A stretch of DNA of 64,000 nt from positions 62,001 through 126,000 of the forward strand of contig NZ_PVXN01000031.1 in the NCBI RefSeq assembly GCF_002995795.1, in the 5' to 3' direction. Below the pieces are notes generated by a model. The model did no database searches, was not told the DNA's origin, and saw nothing but the letters and a program-made list of their open reading frames with translations. The translations under genes and the position numbers were made by a program. Below, piece by piece: positions 54,857-63,799 of this stretch. The DNA is from Clostridium thermopalmarium DSM 5974 (lineage in GTDB: Bacteria; Bacillota; Clostridia; Clostridiales; Clostridiaceae). The number at the start of each line of letters is the position of its first letter. Positions within the stretch are counted from its first letter, which is position 1.

Positions 54857-55885
54857 TTAAATTTCCACAAGGGTATATTTTTGAATACCAAGTCCAATTT
54901 TTTCCGCATATTCAAGAGTATATCTTCCTCTTGATATTACTTTTTTTCCTTTTCGCTTATCCAGTAAGTCAAGGCAAGCCTTATCTATAGCAACTGGGTC
55001 TGTTGAAGCAAGTATACCTAGATCATTAACAAAAGGTTTCATGCTGTGTCCTTCGCAGTCACAACCTCGAGTTATGTTAAAAGCAAAAGTAATATAAATA
55101 TTATTTTTTTTATGTGCTGCATAAGCATATTCAGCTAACCTTTCATTAAATGATTTAGAAAGAGAGCCTAACCAATTAGTAGATATAGCTTTATGAGGAC
55201 ATACTGCCATACAGGAAGCACAGCCTATACATTTGTTTTTCTCAATTTTAGCTTTAAAATTTAAAATTATAGCATTTTCAGGACATGTTTTTGCGCAAAC
55301 ACTGCATGATTTACATTTTAAAGGGTTTATTTTAGGAATTGAATTAGCATGCTGATCTAATTTTCCTCCTCTTGAAGCACATCCCATAGCAAGCTGCTTT
55401 ATGGCGCCTCCAAACCCTGCAAGAGCATGTCCTTTAAAGTGACTGCAGACGATTAGCTGTTTTTGTTTTGCAATTTCTTTTGCTATTTTGCATTTATTAA
55501 AATGTTTTTTTTCAATTTTAACTAATTCATATTCTTCACCATGCTCTCCGTCGGCAATTATTATAGGAAGTTGAGTAAAACCATGATTTTTAGCTAGTTC
55601 AATATGATTGGATTTGGTTGTTCTTTCTCCTCGGTATAATACATTAGTTTCGATAAAAGCGTTTTTTATATTATGATCTTTACAATACTTTATAATTCCT
55701 TCATAATTTTTTGATTCTATATAAGTTTTGTTTCCTTTTTCTCCAAAATGTACTTTTATTGGAATATATCTTTCTAAAGTTATATTTTCTTTTTGAATTA
55801 GCCTAGATAAAAGCTCTTCACAACTGGTGTTTATATTTTCTGTATCTGTATAAGAACTTATAGACTTAAAAAATACATATGACAT
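54857..55885 (-). CDS. DUF362 domain protein with two 4Fe-4S clusters
   Basis: 342 residues. A DUF362 domain (about 1-180 and 255-335; IPIKVHFGEKGNKTYI, CSHFKGHALAGFGGAIKQL, STDPVAIDKA) surrounds a bacterial ferredoxin insert with CKSCSVCAKTCPENAI and CIGCASCMAVCPHKAI. The ATG at 55885 follows GAGGAGAAA; a start at 55960 has no such site. The family may take part in electron transfer or Fe-S metabolism; no function is established. It stands alone on the minus strand. Confidence 0.88.
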   Translation of the reverse strand: MSYVFFKSISSYTDTENINTSCEELLSRLIQKENITLERYIPIKVHFGEKGNKTYIESKNYEGIIKYCKDHNIKNAFIETNVLYRGERTTKSNHIELAKNHGFTQLPIIIADGEHGEEYELVKIEKKHFNKCKIAKEIAKQKQLIVCSHFKGHALAGFGGAIKQLAMGCASRGGKLDQHANSIPKINPLKCKSCSVCAKTCPENAIILNFKAKIEKNKCIGCASCMAVCPHKAISTNWLGSLSKSFNERLAEYAYAAHKKNNIYITFAFNITRGCDCEGHSMKPFVNDLGILASTDPVAIDKACLDLLDKRKGKKVISRGRYTLEYAEKIGLGIQKYTLVEI

Positions 55886-56207
55886 AATATTTTTCTCCTC
55901 TATATGGAAAATAATGGTTTTTTGATATAAAATTATATATCTAACATTAGCACAAGTCAACTATATATAACATGAGTATAACCTGAATTTTTAAATTCAT
56001 TAAAAAATAAATTATGAATATCTTGAATGGAAGGAAGTGAAGTATTAAGTAAAAAATAAGTGCTAAGTACTAAGAATTTAGATATGAATTAAAACGTCAT
56101 TCTTAAGTACCTAGCACTTTAGTTATTCAAATTTTTTATTAGAGATATATTCAAACAATTAGTAACTAGAAATTAGAGATTTATAAGGTGATTTTGTTGT
56201 AATCTTC
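55886..56207. terminator. Gap with inverted repeat 56058-56119, likely sodA terminator
   Basis: AAGTGCTAAGTACTAAGAAT (56058-56077) pairs with ATTCTTAAGTACCTAGCACT (from 56099) with one bulge. On the minus strand it is followed by ATTTTTTAC, fitting a terminator for the superoxide dismutase gene. The rest of the 320-base gap shows nothing. Confidence 0.6.
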
Positions 56208-56798
56208 TTATTTTATAGCATCATTATATCTTTTATTAGCTACGTCCCAATTTACTATATTCCACCAAGCAGAGATAAAGTCTGCTCTTTTATTTTGATA
56301 TTTTAAATAGTAAGCATGTTCCCATACGTCTAAAATTAGAATAGGAATAGCTCCCCAAATAGTTAAGTCTTGATGTTTTTCAACTTGAAGTATTTCTAAC
56401 TTTTGTAGATTTTTAACCCATACAAGAATGCACCAACCAGAACCTTCTACTGCAGCTGCAGCGGCTGAAAATTGTTTTTTGAAGTTTTCTACACTCCCAA
56501 AATCTTGATTTATTCTTTCAGATAATTCGCCGGTTAATTGAGACCCACCAGGAGTCATGTTTTCCCAAAATAGAGTGTGAAGTACGTGACCAGCTCCGTT
56601 AAAAGCAAGTTCTCTTTCCCAATGCTTAATAAGAGTAAAGTCACCAGATTCTCTTGCTTCTTTAAGCTTTGCTTCAGCCTTGTTCAATCCATCAACATAT
56701 GCTTGATGATGTTTATCATGATGGATTCTAACTGTTTCTTCATCATAATATGGTTCTAATGCATTATAATCATAAGGTAGTTTTGGTAAAGTAAACAT
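56208..56798 (-). CDS. sodA: Fe/Mn superoxide dismutase
   Basis: 196 residues. Metal ligands are H26 (RIHHDKHHQAYV), the His in VLHTLFWENM, and Asp/His in DVWEHAYYLKY. WNIVNWD near the end is normal. Iron and manganese forms are not separable by eye. It converts superoxide to peroxide, a protective enzyme in an otherwise anaerobic gene set. GAGGTGATAA precedes the ATG at 56798; an inverted repeat downstream should end its transcript. Confidence 0.96.
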   Translation of the reverse strand: MFTLPKLPYDYNALEPYYDEETVRIHHDKHHQAYVDGLNKAEAKLKEARESGDFTLIKHWERELAFNGAGHVLHTLFWENMTPGGSQLTGELSERINQDFGSVENFKKQFSAAAAAVEGSGWCILVWVKNLQKLEILQVEKHQDLTIWGAIPILILDVWEHAYYLKYQNKRADFISAWWNIVNWDVANKRYNDAIK

Positions 56799-56892
56799 AA
56801 TTTATCACCTCATCCAGTAAATTTAAAAATATATTTATATTTTTACTATACCACATAAGTTTATGTATAGTGTAAAAAAATATACAAACAAC

Positions 56893-57003
56893 AGAAATAA
56901 ATTGTGACAATCTTTAATATTGAACATTCCATATGAGATTTGCATTTAGGAAAGCTTCACTATGCAAAGCTCATACTCCAGTTCAATATTAAAAAAATTA
57001 TCT
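56893..57003. repeat. Dispersed foldback repeat, copy D
   Basis: Starts AGAAATAAATTGTGACAATC; left arm TATGAGATTTGCATTTAGG, short inner part, then a shorter right arm CAAAGCTCATACTCCAG ending ATATTAAAAAAATTATCT. At about 111 bases it is the shortest copy. It lies between divergent sodA and Nudix genes. Confidence 0.75.
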
Positions 57004-57089
57004 ACATTTATTGAATGAGGTGTTTTATTCTTATATTGTGATACAATAAACTTAAAAGTTATATAGAGTATATTAGTGAGGTAATGTAA

Positions 57090-57500
57090 ATGGAAAATAA
57101 AATTATAGTAGCTGTTAAAGGAGTAATTTTAAATAATGGGAAGGTACTTATAATAAAAAGATCAAACTATGATGGTGTTGCTGCAGGAGGATGGGAATGT
57201 GTAGGTGGAAAAATTGAATTTGGCGAAGGACTAGAAGAAGCTCTCATGAGAGAAGCAAAGGAAGAAGTAGGATTAAATATTACAGTTGACAAACTTTTAT
57301 ATGCTACTACATTTAAAATAAGTCCTGTAAAGCAATGTATTGTTCTCACTTATCTGTGCAGGAGTGAGAAAACAGAGGTTATATTATCAAAAGAACATAC
57401 GAATTACCTTTGGGCTACTAAGGAAGAATTAAGAGAAAAATTAATGAGAAATATAATTGAAGACTTTGATAGAAATAATGTGTTTCTGGAAATAGAATAG
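57090..57500 (+). CDS. Nudix hydrolase
   Basis: 136 residues. The complete Nudix box G-x5-E-x7-REAKEEVGL is present (GGKIEFGEGLEEAL followed by MREAKEEVGL), in the usual beta-strand context (ILNNGKVLIIKRS before it). MutT/NudE-like members clean up or regulate nucleoside diphosphate derivatives; the substrate is not predictable. GTGAGGTAATG precedes the ATG. Confidence 0.92.
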   Translation: MENKIIVAVKGVILNNGKVLIIKRSNYDGVAAGGWECVGGKIEFGEGLEEALMREAKEEVGLNITVDKLLYATTFKISPVKQCIVLTYLCRSEKTEVILSKEHTNYLWATKEELREKLMRNIIEDFDRNNVFLEIE

Positions 57501-57623
57501 AAGAATAGCATTATAGAATATGATATTCTGTTAGTTAAAAAATAAGATTTCTATCATATTTATGCTTTCTGCAAATATATTTGAAATAGGACATGTTTAT
57601 TTTCAAATATAGGAGGGAATTAA

Positions 57624-57986
57624 ATGAAAGATAAATATGATAGAAAAGAGGCAATTGCAGGACTTCTTACGCTAGTTGGAATGCTATCAATACCAGTGAT
57701 AGTTGTTAAAGATAAAATAAAATCTATAAAAGCTCAAGAAGAAGAAAAAAGAGCTATTGAAAAAATTATGAAATATTCTATGGAATTAGAGGAGAACTTA
57801 ACCAATAAAAATGTTGCTAGATATATTCGATTTATTCAAGATATAGAAGTTCCTAATAAAATTATGTGTAAAAACATTATTATTGAAACTTATAAATTAG
57901 TAAAAGATAGCATAGATATTAATGATAGTTTAAAAGCAGATCTTAGAATGCTATTGGAATGTAAGGGTGTTAATTTTTTGTATTAA
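57624..57986 (+). CDS. Hypothetical protein with one hydrophobic segment
   Basis: 120 residues. A hydrophobic stretch at about 11-28 (AIAGLLTLVGMLSIPVIVV) may be a membrane anchor, followed by a basic and helical region. No known motif. AGGAGGG lies before the ATG and a strong terminator follows, so it is probably real. Confidence 0.7.
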   Translation: MKDKYDRKEAIAGLLTLVGMLSIPVIVVKDKIKSIKAQEEEKRAIEKIMKYSMELEENLTNKNVARYIRFIQDIEVPNKIMCKNIIIETYKLVKDSIDINDSLKADLRMLLECKGVNFLY

Positions 57987-58002
57987 TTTATAAATTAGCA
58001 CA

Positions 58003-58040
58003 GAAAAGGCTATTGATAAAAAATAATCAATAGCCTTTTC
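58003..58040. terminator. Bidirectional terminator
   Basis: GAAAAGGCTATTGAT (58003-58017) pairs perfectly with ATCAATAGCCTTTTC (58026-58040), directly next to the stop of yjfB on the other strand. Confidence 0.88.
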
Positions 58041-58214
58041 TTATGCCATTTTATCAAAGTTAGAACCTAAATTAGGGTCAACGGCTTTTAACATTTCAGT
58101 CATGTTTGATGCATTAGTCTGTGATACATTCATAACTTTTTTCATTAGCAATAAACTTACGGCATCTTTTACTCTATTTTGACTATTTACTATTGACATC
58201 ATAGCTATATCCAT
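58041..58214 (-). CDS. yjfB: YjfB-family putative motility protein
   Basis: 57 residues, MDIAMMSIVNSQNRVKDAVS... with SLLLMKKVMNVSQ and ending AVDPNLGSNFDKMA, matching the YjfB family of small proteins in motile Firmicutes. AAAGGAGGTG precedes the ATG at 58214; the longer frame starting at 58286 lacks such a site. It indicates that the host is probably motile, in line with the chemoreceptor at 8061. Confidence 0.85.
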   Translation of the reverse strand: MDIAMMSIVNSQNRVKDAVSLLLMKKVMNVSQTNASNMTEMLKAVDPNLGSNFDKMA

Positions 58215-58367
58215 ATAAACACCTCCTTTGAGAAAAAACTGTTCAATATTAGTGTCGTATATAAATAAAAAATATGAAGTAAACATTTAGATTTATTAAA
58301 TTTTTATGGATTAACATAAAAAATGCTGTTATTATATATTGTAAGTATTAAATGGGAGGGGCAAGAT

Positions 58368-59279
58368 TTGAAGGATTCAACTGTAATTAATCAAGTTTTA
58401 ATACTATTTCTAATTATAGGAGTAGGATACTATGGTAGAAAGAGAAACATAATAAATGGAGAAATTAACAAAGGACTAAATAAAATTTTGTTAGAATTAA
58501 CTTTACCAATGATGATAGTTTCTTCATTTGATTATACTTTTTCTAGTGAAATCATGATAAACATAGTAAAAATATTTATATACTCTTTAGTAATTCATAT
58601 ATTTTTAATTATTATTAGCATACTTCCTTATATTAAATTTGATAAGGATAAAAGGGATATATTAAGGTTCATAACGATTTTTTCAAACTGTGGATTTATG
58701 GGATATCCCGTTCTAGGAAGCATATATGGTAAAATAGGCATTTTGTATGCTTCGATTTTTAATATACCATCCAATATTTTTATGTGGAGCTTTGGGGTAA
58801 TGCTTTTTAGTAAGAATAAGAAATCTAAAGGATTAAAGAATATATTATTAAATCCAGGAATTTTAGCAGTATTTATAGGGGTTTTCTTATTTATATTTTC
58901 TATTAAATTGCCCAAGCCTATATATAGTACTTTAAAATCTGTCGGAGATGTTACAACACCATTGTCCATGATAATAATTGGAGCTATGATAGGAGACATA
59001 AGCTTTAAGAAAGTTTTTAAAGAGATTTCTATATATTATGCTTCCTTTATAAGATTAGTATTAGTTCCTTTAACTATATACTTTATTTTAAATATGCTAG
59101 ATGTTGATTTTATGGTAAGAAATGTGGTAGTTATAGTGGAGGCTATGCCAGCGGCAGCATTAAGTGCAATTTTTGCTCAAGCCTATAATAAAAAACCCGA
59201 GTTTGCTTCTCAGACAGTTTTCATAACAACACTTTTGTCAGTGATAACTATACCTGCTGTTTTAAAACTCTTAGGATAA
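58368..59279 (+). CDS. AEC family transporter
   Basis: 303 residues with about ten membrane segments, of the auxin efflux carrier family, which in bacteria carries organic acids such as malate. NKILLELTLPMMIVSSFDYT and FSNCGFMGYPVLGSIYGK in the first half, and EAMPAAALSAIFAQAYN in the second, are typical. A TTG at 58368 with GGGAGGGG before it is the likely start; an ATG at 58323 has no ribosome binding site. Confidence 0.85.
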   Translation: MKDSTVINQVLILFLIIGVGYYGRKRNIINGEINKGLNKILLELTLPMMIVSSFDYTFSSEIMINIVKIFIYSLVIHIFLIIISILPYIKFDKDKRDILRFITIFSNCGFMGYPVLGSIYGKIGILYASIFNIPSNIFMWSFGVMLFSKNKKSKGLKNILLNPGILAVFIGVFLFIFSIKLPKPIYSTLKSVGDVTTPLSMIIIGAMIGDISFKKVFKEISIYYASFIRLVLVPLTIYFILNMLDVDFMVRNVVVIVEAMPAAALSAIFAQAYNKKPEFASQTVFITTLLSVITIPAVLKLLG

Positions 59280-59312
59280 AATAAAAAATGCATTACATTT
59301 TTTATTTTATCT
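59276..59312 (+). terminator. Terminator after AEC gene
   Basis: AAAATAAAAAATG and CATTTTTTATTTT form a hairpin with a five-base loop and T-rich 3' side. Confidence 0.75.
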
Positions 59313-59359
59313 ATTGTCATTTATAAATAGGGGTGTTATAATTATCTAGAAAAAAGAAA

Positions 59360-59581
59360 TCTTTAATGCAGTCCAGAGAGACTGGCAAGATTTGTAGTAT
59401 ATATTTACATAGTATTAAAATATAACTATGTAGTTTTTGTAAAGATAACTATACTTCTTGCCAGCTCGGCAAGAAGTTTTTTATAACTCAATATTAAAAA
59501 ACTTTTTAATTCAGTCCAGTGAGGCTGGAAAAAGGAGAAGAGCGATTTTCTCCTTAGAATTACAAATAAGGAGGTATTTTT
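59360..59581 (+). promoter_or_regulatory. PyrR-controlled attenuator leader of uraA
   Basis: AGTCCAGAGAGACTGGCAAG (59370-59389) matches the PyrR-binding loop and is flanked by AAATCTT/AAGATTT, which close the stem. CTGGCAAG (59382-59389) can pair with CTTGCCAG (59457-59464) as an antiterminator, and ACTTCTTGCC (59453-59462) with GGCAAGAAGT (59468-59477) plus six Ts forms the terminator. A second PyrR-like loop, AGTCCAGTGAGGCTGG (59513-59528), is closed by CTTTTT/AAAAAG and followed by the hairpin AAGGAGA/TCTCCTT (59532-59555) just before the ribosome binding site. When UMP/UTP is plentiful PyrR should favour termination. Confidence 0.88.
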
Positions 59582-60853
59582 ATGTCAGAAAATGTGTTAG
59601 CAAAAGAAAAGTCAAACTTAAAAGAGAGTGCAGCAACTCTAGAAGCGTTTAAGAAAGTCATTTTAGCACTTCAACATTTAGTAGCTATGTTTGGGGCTAC
59701 AGTATTAGTACCTATCATTACAGGTTTTGATCCAACGGTATCACTTCTATCTGCAGGAGTAGGAACTCTTATTTTTCACGCATGCACAAAAAGAAAAGTA
59801 CCAGTATTTTTAGGTTCATCATTTGCATTTATATCAGGAATATTAGCAGTTAAAGAAAAATTTAATGGAGACTTGACCTATGCACAAGGTGGTATAGTAG
59901 TAGCAGGTCTTATATATGTAATTATGTCTCTTTTAGTGAAAAAAGTAGGAGTTGAAAATATAAGAAAATATTTGCCCAATCAAGTAGTTGGTCCAATGAT
60001 AATAGTAATAGGTATGACATTATTACCTACAGCTATTGATATGGCATCAGGTAACTTTATAATATCAGGTATTACATTAGCTTTAGCTCTATTAATAACC
60101 CTAAAAGGAAAAGGGTTTTTAAAACAACTTGCGATTTTAATTGCTGTGGTAGTAGGATATATAGTGTCTTTCAAATTTGGAATTGTGGATACAAAGGTAA
60201 TTAATGAAGCCCCTATATTTGCAATACCAAACTTTACACTTCCTAAATTTGATTTAGGAGCAATTGCTGTAATAGCTCCTACAGTTTTAGCTGTGTTTAT
60301 GGAACATATAGGAGATATAACTACCAATGGTGAGGTCGTAGGAAAAAACTTTATTGAAGATCCTGGTTTAAATAGAACTTTATTAGGAGATGGACTTGCA
60401 ACTGCTTTTGCTGGATTTATAGGAGGACCTGCTAACACAACTTATGGTGAAAATACAGGAGTCCTTGCAATAACAAAGAATTATAATCCAGCCATACTCA
60501 GAATTACAGCAGTATTTGCAATAGTTCTAGGGTTTGTTGCAAAGGTAGGAGGAGTTTTAAGAAGTATTCCATCACCGGTAATGGGTGGAATTAGTATAAT
60601 GCTTTTTAGTATGATATCGCTTATAGGAGTTAGGACATTAAAGGCGGATAATTTAAAATCTGATATAAAGAATATAATAATAATAGTATGTATAATAGTA
60701 ATAGGCCTTGGGACAAGTTATCTTGAAAAGTTTGCAGGAATATCTATAGGAATTCCAGTAACTGAAAGTGTTAAAATAACAGGTCTAAGTTTGGCTGCTA
60801 TAGTAGGAGTAGTTCTCAATGCAATACTTAATAAACCAACAGTAAATAAGTAA
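59582..60853 (+). CDS. uraA: Uracil/xanthine permease
   Basis: 423 residues, 14 membrane segments, of the nucleobase:cation symporter-2 family. LQHLVAMFGATVLVPIITGF, the substrate-loop Glu in VFMEHIGDI, and GGPANTTYGENTGVLAITKNY match UraA. The PyrR-type leader confirms a pyrimidine role. AAGGAGG lies 8 bases before the ATG. Confidence 0.95.
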   Translation: MSENVLAKEKSNLKESAATLEAFKKVILALQHLVAMFGATVLVPIITGFDPTVSLLSAGVGTLIFHACTKRKVPVFLGSSFAFISGILAVKEKFNGDLTYAQGGIVVAGLIYVIMSLLVKKVGVENIRKYLPNQVVGPMIIVIGMTLLPTAIDMASGNFIISGITLALALLITLKGKGFLKQLAILIAVVVGYIVSFKFGIVDTKVINEAPIFAIPNFTLPKFDLGAIAVIAPTVLAVFMEHIGDITTNGEVVGKNFIEDPGLNRTLLGDGLATAFAGFIGGPANTTYGENTGVLAITKNYNPAILRITAVFAIVLGFVAKVGGVLRSIPSPVMGGISIMLFSMISLIGVRTLKADNLKSDIKNIIIIVCIIVIGLGTSYLEKFAGISIGIPVTESVKITGLSLAAIVGVVLNAILNKPTVNK

Positions 60854-61001
60854 AATAAAAATATATTTATAAAAATTCTAAATTTTGCATCCGAAATTTA
60901 TACTATTTTTAAAAAATGTTTTATTAAATAATAAATTTAATAAAAAGGGAAAAAATAAGTTTTGAGATACCTATATAAAATAACTTAAGAGGTGATGCAA
61001 A

Positions 61002-61265
61002 ATGAAGAAAATAGCCATTGAAAGAGAACTAAGTAATATAGGGAATTTTCTTAAGAACGAAGGATATAACGTGCAAGAACTAGATACAAATATGAAATAT
61101 AATTCTTCAGAACTTGATAAATTTGATGCTGTGGTCTTAAGTGGATTGAGTGAAGATGTAATGGGATTTCAAGATACCTTAACTTCAACTCCAATAATAA
61201 ATGCAGAAGGAATGACAATAGAACAAATTAAAGAAGAAATTGATAAGATGACTACAAGAAGCTAA
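61002..61265 (+). CDS. ykuS: UPF0180 family protein YkuS
   Basis: 87 residues matching YkuS (UPF0180): IGNFLKNEGYNVQEL, FDAVVLSGLSEDVMGFQDTL and TPIINAEGMTIEQIKEEI. Function unknown. GAGGTGATGC precedes the ATG and an 18-bp terminator follows. Confidence 0.88.
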   Translation: MKKIAIERELSNIGNFLKNEGYNVQELDTNMKYNSSELDKFDAVVLSGLSEDVMGFQDTLTSTPIINAEGMTIEQIKEEIDKMTTRS

Positions 61266-61270
61266 CCCAA

Positions 61271-61313
61271 ATTAAACCTTAGAAAATGTGCATTTTCTAA
61301 GGTTTAATTTTTT
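61271..61313 (+). terminator. Strong terminator
   Basis: ATTAAACCTTAGAAAATG (61271-61288) pairs perfectly with CATTTTCTAAGGTTTAAT (61291-61308), followed by TTTTT. Confidence 0.92.
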
Positions 61314-61335
61314 GTTAGTAAAACAAAGAAAAAGG

Positions 61336-61504
61336 ACATGTGTGGGTTAATGTTTATTATGATAACAAAAATATCATCGTGGAAATTAAGGACAATAGTA
61401 TATGGATTAAAGAAGATTTATCATTTATATTTGAACGACTTTGTAGAGGGGAAAAAACAGGCATGAAATCCAAGATAGTGGCATAGGTTTAACTATTGTT
61501 AAAA
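61336..61504 (+). pseudogene. Relic of a histidine kinase ATPase domain
   Basis: One frame gives VWVNVYYDNKNIIVEIKDNS followed by an FERLCRGEK-like segment, the F box of a HATPase_c domain. After GEK the frame shifts by one base and another frame continues QDSGIGLTIVK, the G2 box. The usual D-N-G-I-G of the G1 box is altered. No start, HisKA or N-terminal part remains. It is the decayed 3' end of a sensor kinase gene; its partner regulator is absent. The rest of the 61266-61723 gap is AT-rich and featureless. Confidence 0.75.
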
Positions 61505-61723
61505 ACACGTTGCTGCTTCATTTCATCATATAAAAAGAGTGATAATATTTATATATTCATAACAATTAGATAAATGCATTTAAAGAAAATTAATCTAATA
61601 TTGTTGATTATATAAGCTGTATAATAAAGGAAATGTCACAAAATAACTTTTTGTTATTATTCAACTTTATTATATAGTGTTATAATATAATAATAGATTA
61701 AAATTTATATGGAAGGTGACTTA

Positions 61724-62590
61724 ATGTATAGATTATCAAGAAATGACTTATGCTGGTGTGGAAGCGGTAAAAAATATAAGAACTGCCATCTTCATATGGA
61801 CGAAAAATTAAGTTTTATGGAAAATGAAGGACTTATAGCTCCACCAAGAGAAATTATAAAAACTCCTGAGCAGATTGAGGGGATAAAAAAGAGCTGTGAG
61901 GTAACAAGGAAAGTACTAGATATGGTGGGAGAAAGAATAAAAGAAGGAATATCTACGGAAGAGATAAATACTTGGGTTCACAATTATACTGTAGAACTTG
62001 GAGCAACACCAGCACCTTTAAATTATATGGGATATCCTAAAAGCGTTTGCGTTTCTATAAATGAAGTTGTATGCCATGGTATACCTAGTAGTGATACAAT
62101 ATTAAAAAATGGAGATATAGTAAATGTTGACGTAACAAGTATATTAGATGGATATTATGGGGATGCTAGTAGAATGTTTATAATTGGAGAGGCTTCAGAA
62201 AAAGCTATTAAATTAGTGGAAACAGCGAAAGAATGCCTTTATATAGGCATTAAAGAAGTTAAACCATTTGCAACTATAGGAGACATAGGATACGCGATTC
62301 AAAAGTATGCTGAGGGAAAAGGATACTCTGTAGTTCGTGAATATGGAGGACATGGAATTGGACTAGAATTTCATGAAGAACCTTTTGTAGATCATTGCGG
62401 CAGGCCTCACACAGGTATGATTTTAGTTCCAGGTATGACATTTACAATTGAGCCAATGATAAACGAAGGAACATACAAATGTAAAGTTTTAGAAGATGGA
62501 TGGACAGCAGTTACAGCTGATGGGAAATTAACAGCTCAATGGGAACATACCGTATTAGTTACAGAAGAAGGAGTTGAAATTTTAACCTAG
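61724..62590 (+). CDS. map: Methionine aminopeptidase with SEC-C zinc motif
   Basis: 288 residues. An N-terminal SEC-C-type zinc motif (RNDLCWCGSGKKYKNCHL, C-x-C-x8-CH) precedes the type I MetAP domain, whose metal ligands appear as VDVTSILDGYYGDASRM (two Asp), HGIGLEFHEEPF (His), FTIEPMI (Glu) and AQWEHTVLV (Glu). It removes initiator methionine from new proteins. The ATG at 61724 follows GGAAGGTGA; an ATG at 61709 lies upstream of that site. Many clostridia carry this extended form beside a short ribosomal-operon copy. Its stop lies in a hairpin. Confidence 0.93.
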   Translation: MYRLSRNDLCWCGSGKKYKNCHLHMDEKLSFMENEGLIAPPREIIKTPEQIEGIKKSCEVTRKVLDMVGERIKEGISTEEINTWVHNYTVELGATPAPLNYMGYPKSVCVSINEVVCHGIPSSDTILKNGDIVNVDVTSILDGYYGDASRMFIIGEASEKAIKLVETAKECLYIGIKEVKPFATIGDIGYAIQKYAEGKGYSVVREYGGHGIGLEFHEEPFVDHCGRPHTGMILVPGMTFTIEPMINEGTYKCKVLEDGWTAVTADGKLTAQWEHTVLVTEEGVEILT

Positions 62591-62613
62591 AAGGATAGTC
62601 TTCTAGGTTTATT
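62584..62613. terminator. Terminator overlapping the map stop codon
   Basis: AACCTAGAA (62584-62592) pairs with TTCTAGGTT (62601-62609), followed by TATTT. Confidence 0.7.
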
Positions 62614-62832
62614 TCAGTGGTTGTTTATTATATTTTCGGCTTTGTCCATTTCATTTGGGAGCAAATCGTGTGGAATGAAATGCACTCCTAGAAATCTAGC
62701 GATTATGAATCTAGCGCATCCTAAATTGTCATCTAAGCAACATTTTAATTTATATGTTTTTAAAACTGGAGTTATATTAGAAAGCTTGTTATTGAAAAAT
62801 GGGCAGTTTTTTAGAATCGGACAATTAGGCAT
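62614..62832 (-). CDS. Cysteine-rich mini-protein
   Basis: 72 residues on the minus strand with cysteines at 4, 10, 31, 32 and 39 (MPNCPILKNCPFF ... KCCLDDNLGCARF). TAAGGAGG before the ATG at 62832 is strong, while the open frame on the plus strand here has none. The C-x5-CPFF ... CC-x6-CARF layout suggests metal or Fe-S binding; similar short CPFF proteins occur in anaerobes but I know no function. Confidence 0.7.
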   Translation of the reverse strand: MPNCPILKNCPFFNNKLSNITPVLKTYKLKCCLDDNLGCARFIIARFLGVHFIPHDLLPNEMDKAENIINNH

Positions 62833-62981
62833 ATAAAACCTCCTTATAAGATTTATGTAAACATTTTATATGATAGAAATATTGTCCCTTATTATTTTAT
62901 ATGAGAACAAATAATAAATTATTTTTATTTTAATAATTTACTAAAAAATATTTTTAACAATCTAGGAATAAGGAATATTAT

Positions 62982-63734
62982 ATGAAAAAGAAGGAGCTAA
63001 TTAAAATAATATATTTGGAAAGTGAGATAGAGAATAAAAGACATCTTCTCAGAAGTGAATTTATATATAGATCTAATAATATAAAACATGGACAAATTAG
63101 CAAAATATCAGCTGAAGATTTAGAATTACTGTTCAATTTATATGATAAGTATTTCTTTAATGATTATTTTAAGAAATTTTTTAAGGGAACTCTAGATTTT
63201 TCTTTATCTAAAAGAATGAGTAGAAGTGCTGGTAAGACTATTATTCCTAAAATAAATCCAATATTAGAAGAAGAGAAGCAAAGGTATGAAATTAGAATAG
63301 GAGTAACCTTTCTCTTTCAGTATTATGAGCTAGATAGAGAGAAAATAGTAGCAGGAGTAAAGACTGAAGATTCTCTTCACGCGCTGCTTATGGTTTTTGA
63401 ACATGAAATTATTCATCTTATAGAATTTTATATATTTGGAAGTTCAAGCTGCAAGAATAAAAGGTTTAAAACAATAGCAAAAAATATTTTTAATCACAAA
63501 GATGTATATCATTCTCTTCCAACAAGCAGAGAAATAGTTCATGAAAGCTTAGGAATTAAAATTGGTGATAAGGTAAGTTTCTTACACGAAGAAGAGATTA
63601 AAAATGGAATAGTAAACAGAATAAATAAAAGAGCTACAATTATGGTGCTTGATAGCAGAGGAAATTACATAGATGGACAAGGAAATAGGTGCATTAAATA
63701 TTATGTACCACTAAATAAAATAAGGAAAATATAA
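62982..63734 (+). CDS. SprT-like zinc metalloprotein
   Basis: 250 residues. The zinc-site HEIIH (141-145, in VFEHEIIHLIEFY) with an upstream domain YDKYFFNDYFKKFF...FSLSKRMSRSAGKT matches SprT-like domains. In other organisms such proteins cut DNA-crosslinked proteins; bacterial roles are little known. The third ligand is probably a later His. GGAATAAGGAATATT precedes the ATG, a weak ribosome binding site. Confidence 0.8.
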   Translation: MKKKELIKIIYLESEIENKRHLLRSEFIYRSNNIKHGQISKISAEDLELLFNLYDKYFFNDYFKKFFKGTLDFSLSKRMSRSAGKTIIPKINPILEEEKQRYEIRIGVTFLFQYYELDREKIVAGVKTEDSLHALLMVFEHEIIHLIEFYIFGSSSCKNKRFKTIAKNIFNHKDVYHSLPTSREIVHESLGIKIGDKVSFLHEEEIKNGIVNRINKRATIMVLDSRGNYIDGQGNRCIKYYVPLNKIRKI

Positions 63735-63799
63735 AAAGTTTAACATTTAATTTTTAGTATATATTAGGCATTTAACCAATGATAAAAATAAAAAAATTA

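Noticed and set aside
62621-62836. Plus-strand frame opposite the Cys-rich gene
   Set aside because: No ribosome binding site; the minus strand has a perfect one.
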